Source of the DNA: Gammaproteobacteria bacterium
GTDB lineage: Bacteria; Pseudomonadota; Gammaproteobacteria; Enterobacterales; Psychrobiaceae
NCBI GenBank assembly: GCA_013214945.1
Contig: JABSRT010000014.1
Coordinates: forward strand, 58,667 to 122,666
Reading direction: 5' to 3'
Length of the DNA: 64,000 bases
The position numbers and the translations under genes were made by a program. Positions 62,972 through 64,000 of this stretch are shown piece after piece (position 1 is the first letter of the stretch; every line of letters begins with the position of its first letter). The notes beneath the pieces are model-generated. The model saw nothing but the letters and a program-made list of their open reading frames with translations, did not search any database and was not told the DNA's origin.

Positions 62972-63574
62972 TCAGTATTCAGCAGCAAATTTCAACAACG
63001 GGGAGCCTCGTTTTTTCAGGGCTTCCAGATACCTTGTTTCATCATAGGGCGTTCTCGTTTTCCAGCACTTAAATGCTATCCTAATCCACTTAAATGCGAG
63101 TGACCTGATGATGGTATTATGAGGTTTACCTCTGCTTTCTTGTTGCTTGTAATATGCTTTAGCCCAAAATGAATAGCGCACTGACAAGCCTGCCCATTCG
63201 ACAAAGGTTTGCCGGATAAACTTAGAACAAGAGTAACGCCAATGTATCCATTCTTTTTTGCCGCTACGCTCTGTTACGGGGGCAATACCTGCATATTTCT
63301 GTATTTCACTAGCATGCTCAAATCGACTTCGATGCGAACCGAAAGCAACTAACAACCGTGGTGCTAATTGTGGCCCTGCGCCAGGGAAACTGCTAAATAT
63401 ATCCCGGTCAGCTTGCTGTTTATATATTCCTTTTATTTCGATATCGAAGCGCTCAATAGATTCAATGAGCTGCTTAAATTGGACAATGAAGCACTCTATG
63501 AGCAGCTTGTTTGGTTTAATAACCGCTTGGTCATCCGTTTGCGTAATAACATGAAGAAGATCACCCAATAACAT
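62972..63574 (-). pseudogene. IS110-family transposase fragment (C-terminal part)
   Basis: The 200 residues carry the IS110 C-terminal (transposase_20) domain: SFPGAGPQLAPRLLVAFGS, YAGIAPVTERSGKK, HWRYSCSKFIRQTFVEWA. A full protein is about 330-400 residues with an N-terminal DEDD domain; here a TGA stands directly before the ATG, so the N-terminal half is lost. The right side runs into IS21-type sequence, which suggests one IS broke the other. It lies in the attC of the cassette. Confidence 0.8.
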
Positions 63575-63618
63575 TCATCGAGATCGCTTTTTTTATGTTC
63601 TGTAGAACCTCGTTAAAT

Positions 63619-64000
63619 TTAGCTTGAGTGATCTCCATCAGTCAAGTTTTTGATTATTTTCCTCATCGATTCCCCTTCTAATTCTATTTTTATTGAGCCG
63701 TGAACGAGTCGATCCAAAATCGCATCAGCATGCGTAGATTCTCCGATCATTTCGTACCAATGTTCTTGCGGTAATTGGCTCGCGATTAGCGTTGATTTAG
63801 TGTCATATCTAGCATCGATTAATTCCAATAAATCACTGCGTTGTTGAACAGTTAATGGCTCTAGTCCCCAATCATCCAAGATCAGTAAATTGGCATTCGT
63901 TAGCTTGGTGATAAATTTACGGTAAGTGCCATCGGCCTGGGATAAGTACATTTTTTCCAGTAGCTCCTTTAATCTAAAATAGAAAACACTAAAGCCTTGT
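63619..64000 (-). CDS. istB: IS21-family IstB ATPase, partial (N-terminus off the right edge)
   Basis: The frame is open from the right edge to a stop at 63619: about 126 residues including GFSVFYFRLKELLEKM, the Walker B LLILDDWG and IASQLPQEHWYEM. IstB is the AAA+ helper of the IS21 transposase IstA and regulates target choice. The Walker A part and istA must lie beyond the window. No terminal inverted repeat could be assigned. Confidence 0.88.
   Translation of the reverse strand, partial: QGFSVFYFRLKELLEKMYLSQADGTYRKFITKLTNANLLILDDWGLEPLTVQQRSDLLELIDARYDTKSTLIASQLPQEHWYEMIGESTHADAILDRLVHGSIKIELEGESMRKIIKNLTDGDHSS

Noticed and set aside
1..64000. tRNA or rRNA genes
   Set aside because: I looked for cloverleaf and conserved rRNA stretches on both strands and saw none that I can support.

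Overview
The window looks like chromosomal DNA of a marine gammaproteobacterium of the Alteromonadales type, near Shewanella, Colwellia or Moritella. Three things suggest this. The block yfaE-nrdB-nrdA-gph-ubiG / gyrA-serC has the gene order I know from Shewanella. The chemosensory cluster carries a partner-switching pair like Shewanella CrsA/CrsR. The right third holds a complete pfaR-pfaABCD polyunsaturated fatty acid synthase, whose PfaB resembles the Moritella (DHA-type) protein. Species cannot be named from this alone.

Layout. 0-5 kb: a partial RRM protein, a DUF962 membrane protein, a three-domain sulfur enzyme (cysteine desulfurase + persulfide dioxygenase-like MBL + rhodanese) divergent from a DecR-like Lrp regulator, and aquaporin Z. 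5-16 kb: class Ia ribonucleotide reductase with its ferredoxin (paired NrdR boxes and a perfect DnaA box upstream), a HAD phosphatase, ubiG, gyrA, serC and nhaA. 16.6-32.5 kb: a chemosensory cluster with STAS, CheY, CheA, CheW, an Aer-like receptor, CheR, CheD, CheB, a second receptor, a STAS/PP2C-kinase partner-switching pair, a second CheW, a response regulator, a CheC-like phosphatase and a GGDEF-EAL protein. 32.5-41 kb: mixed housekeeping and unknown genes (YlqF GTPase, glutaredoxin-like protein, cold-shock protein, FKBP, a tyrosine recombinase, MtfA, DUF3565) with several palindromic intergenic elements. 40.7-61 kb: an Orf6/YbgC-like thioesterase, then pfaR, pfaA (six tandem ACPs), pfaB, pfaC and pfaD, closed by a strong terminator. 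61-64 kb: an integron integrase gene with a LexA-type box, a short gene cassette with matching core sites, an attC interrupted by an IS110-type fragment, and the end of an IS21 istB.

How the parts work together. The pfa products would build a long-chain polyunsaturated fatty acid, probably under the domesticated-transposase regulator PfaR. No phosphopantetheinyl transferase (pfaE) is present, so it must lie elsewhere. The chemosensory cluster would pass CheA phosphorylation to response regulators and probably to the sigma-S partner-switching module rather than only to flagella.

Most notable observations. (1) In the chemosensory operon two genes, the Aer-like receptor and cheD, are each cut by a single in-frame TAA. 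The reading frame then continues without another stop into a recognisable family C-terminus: a WEEF docking tail for the receptor and the final beta strands plus a VELF-type end for CheD. (2) The right end is a real but apparently crippled integron: integrase truncated at its catalytic-tyrosine end, SOS-type box, one cassette with exactly complementary cores, and its attC interrupted by an IS. (3) Several compact inverted-repeat structures lie in non-coding DNA, notably a possible three-way junction at 40623-40718.
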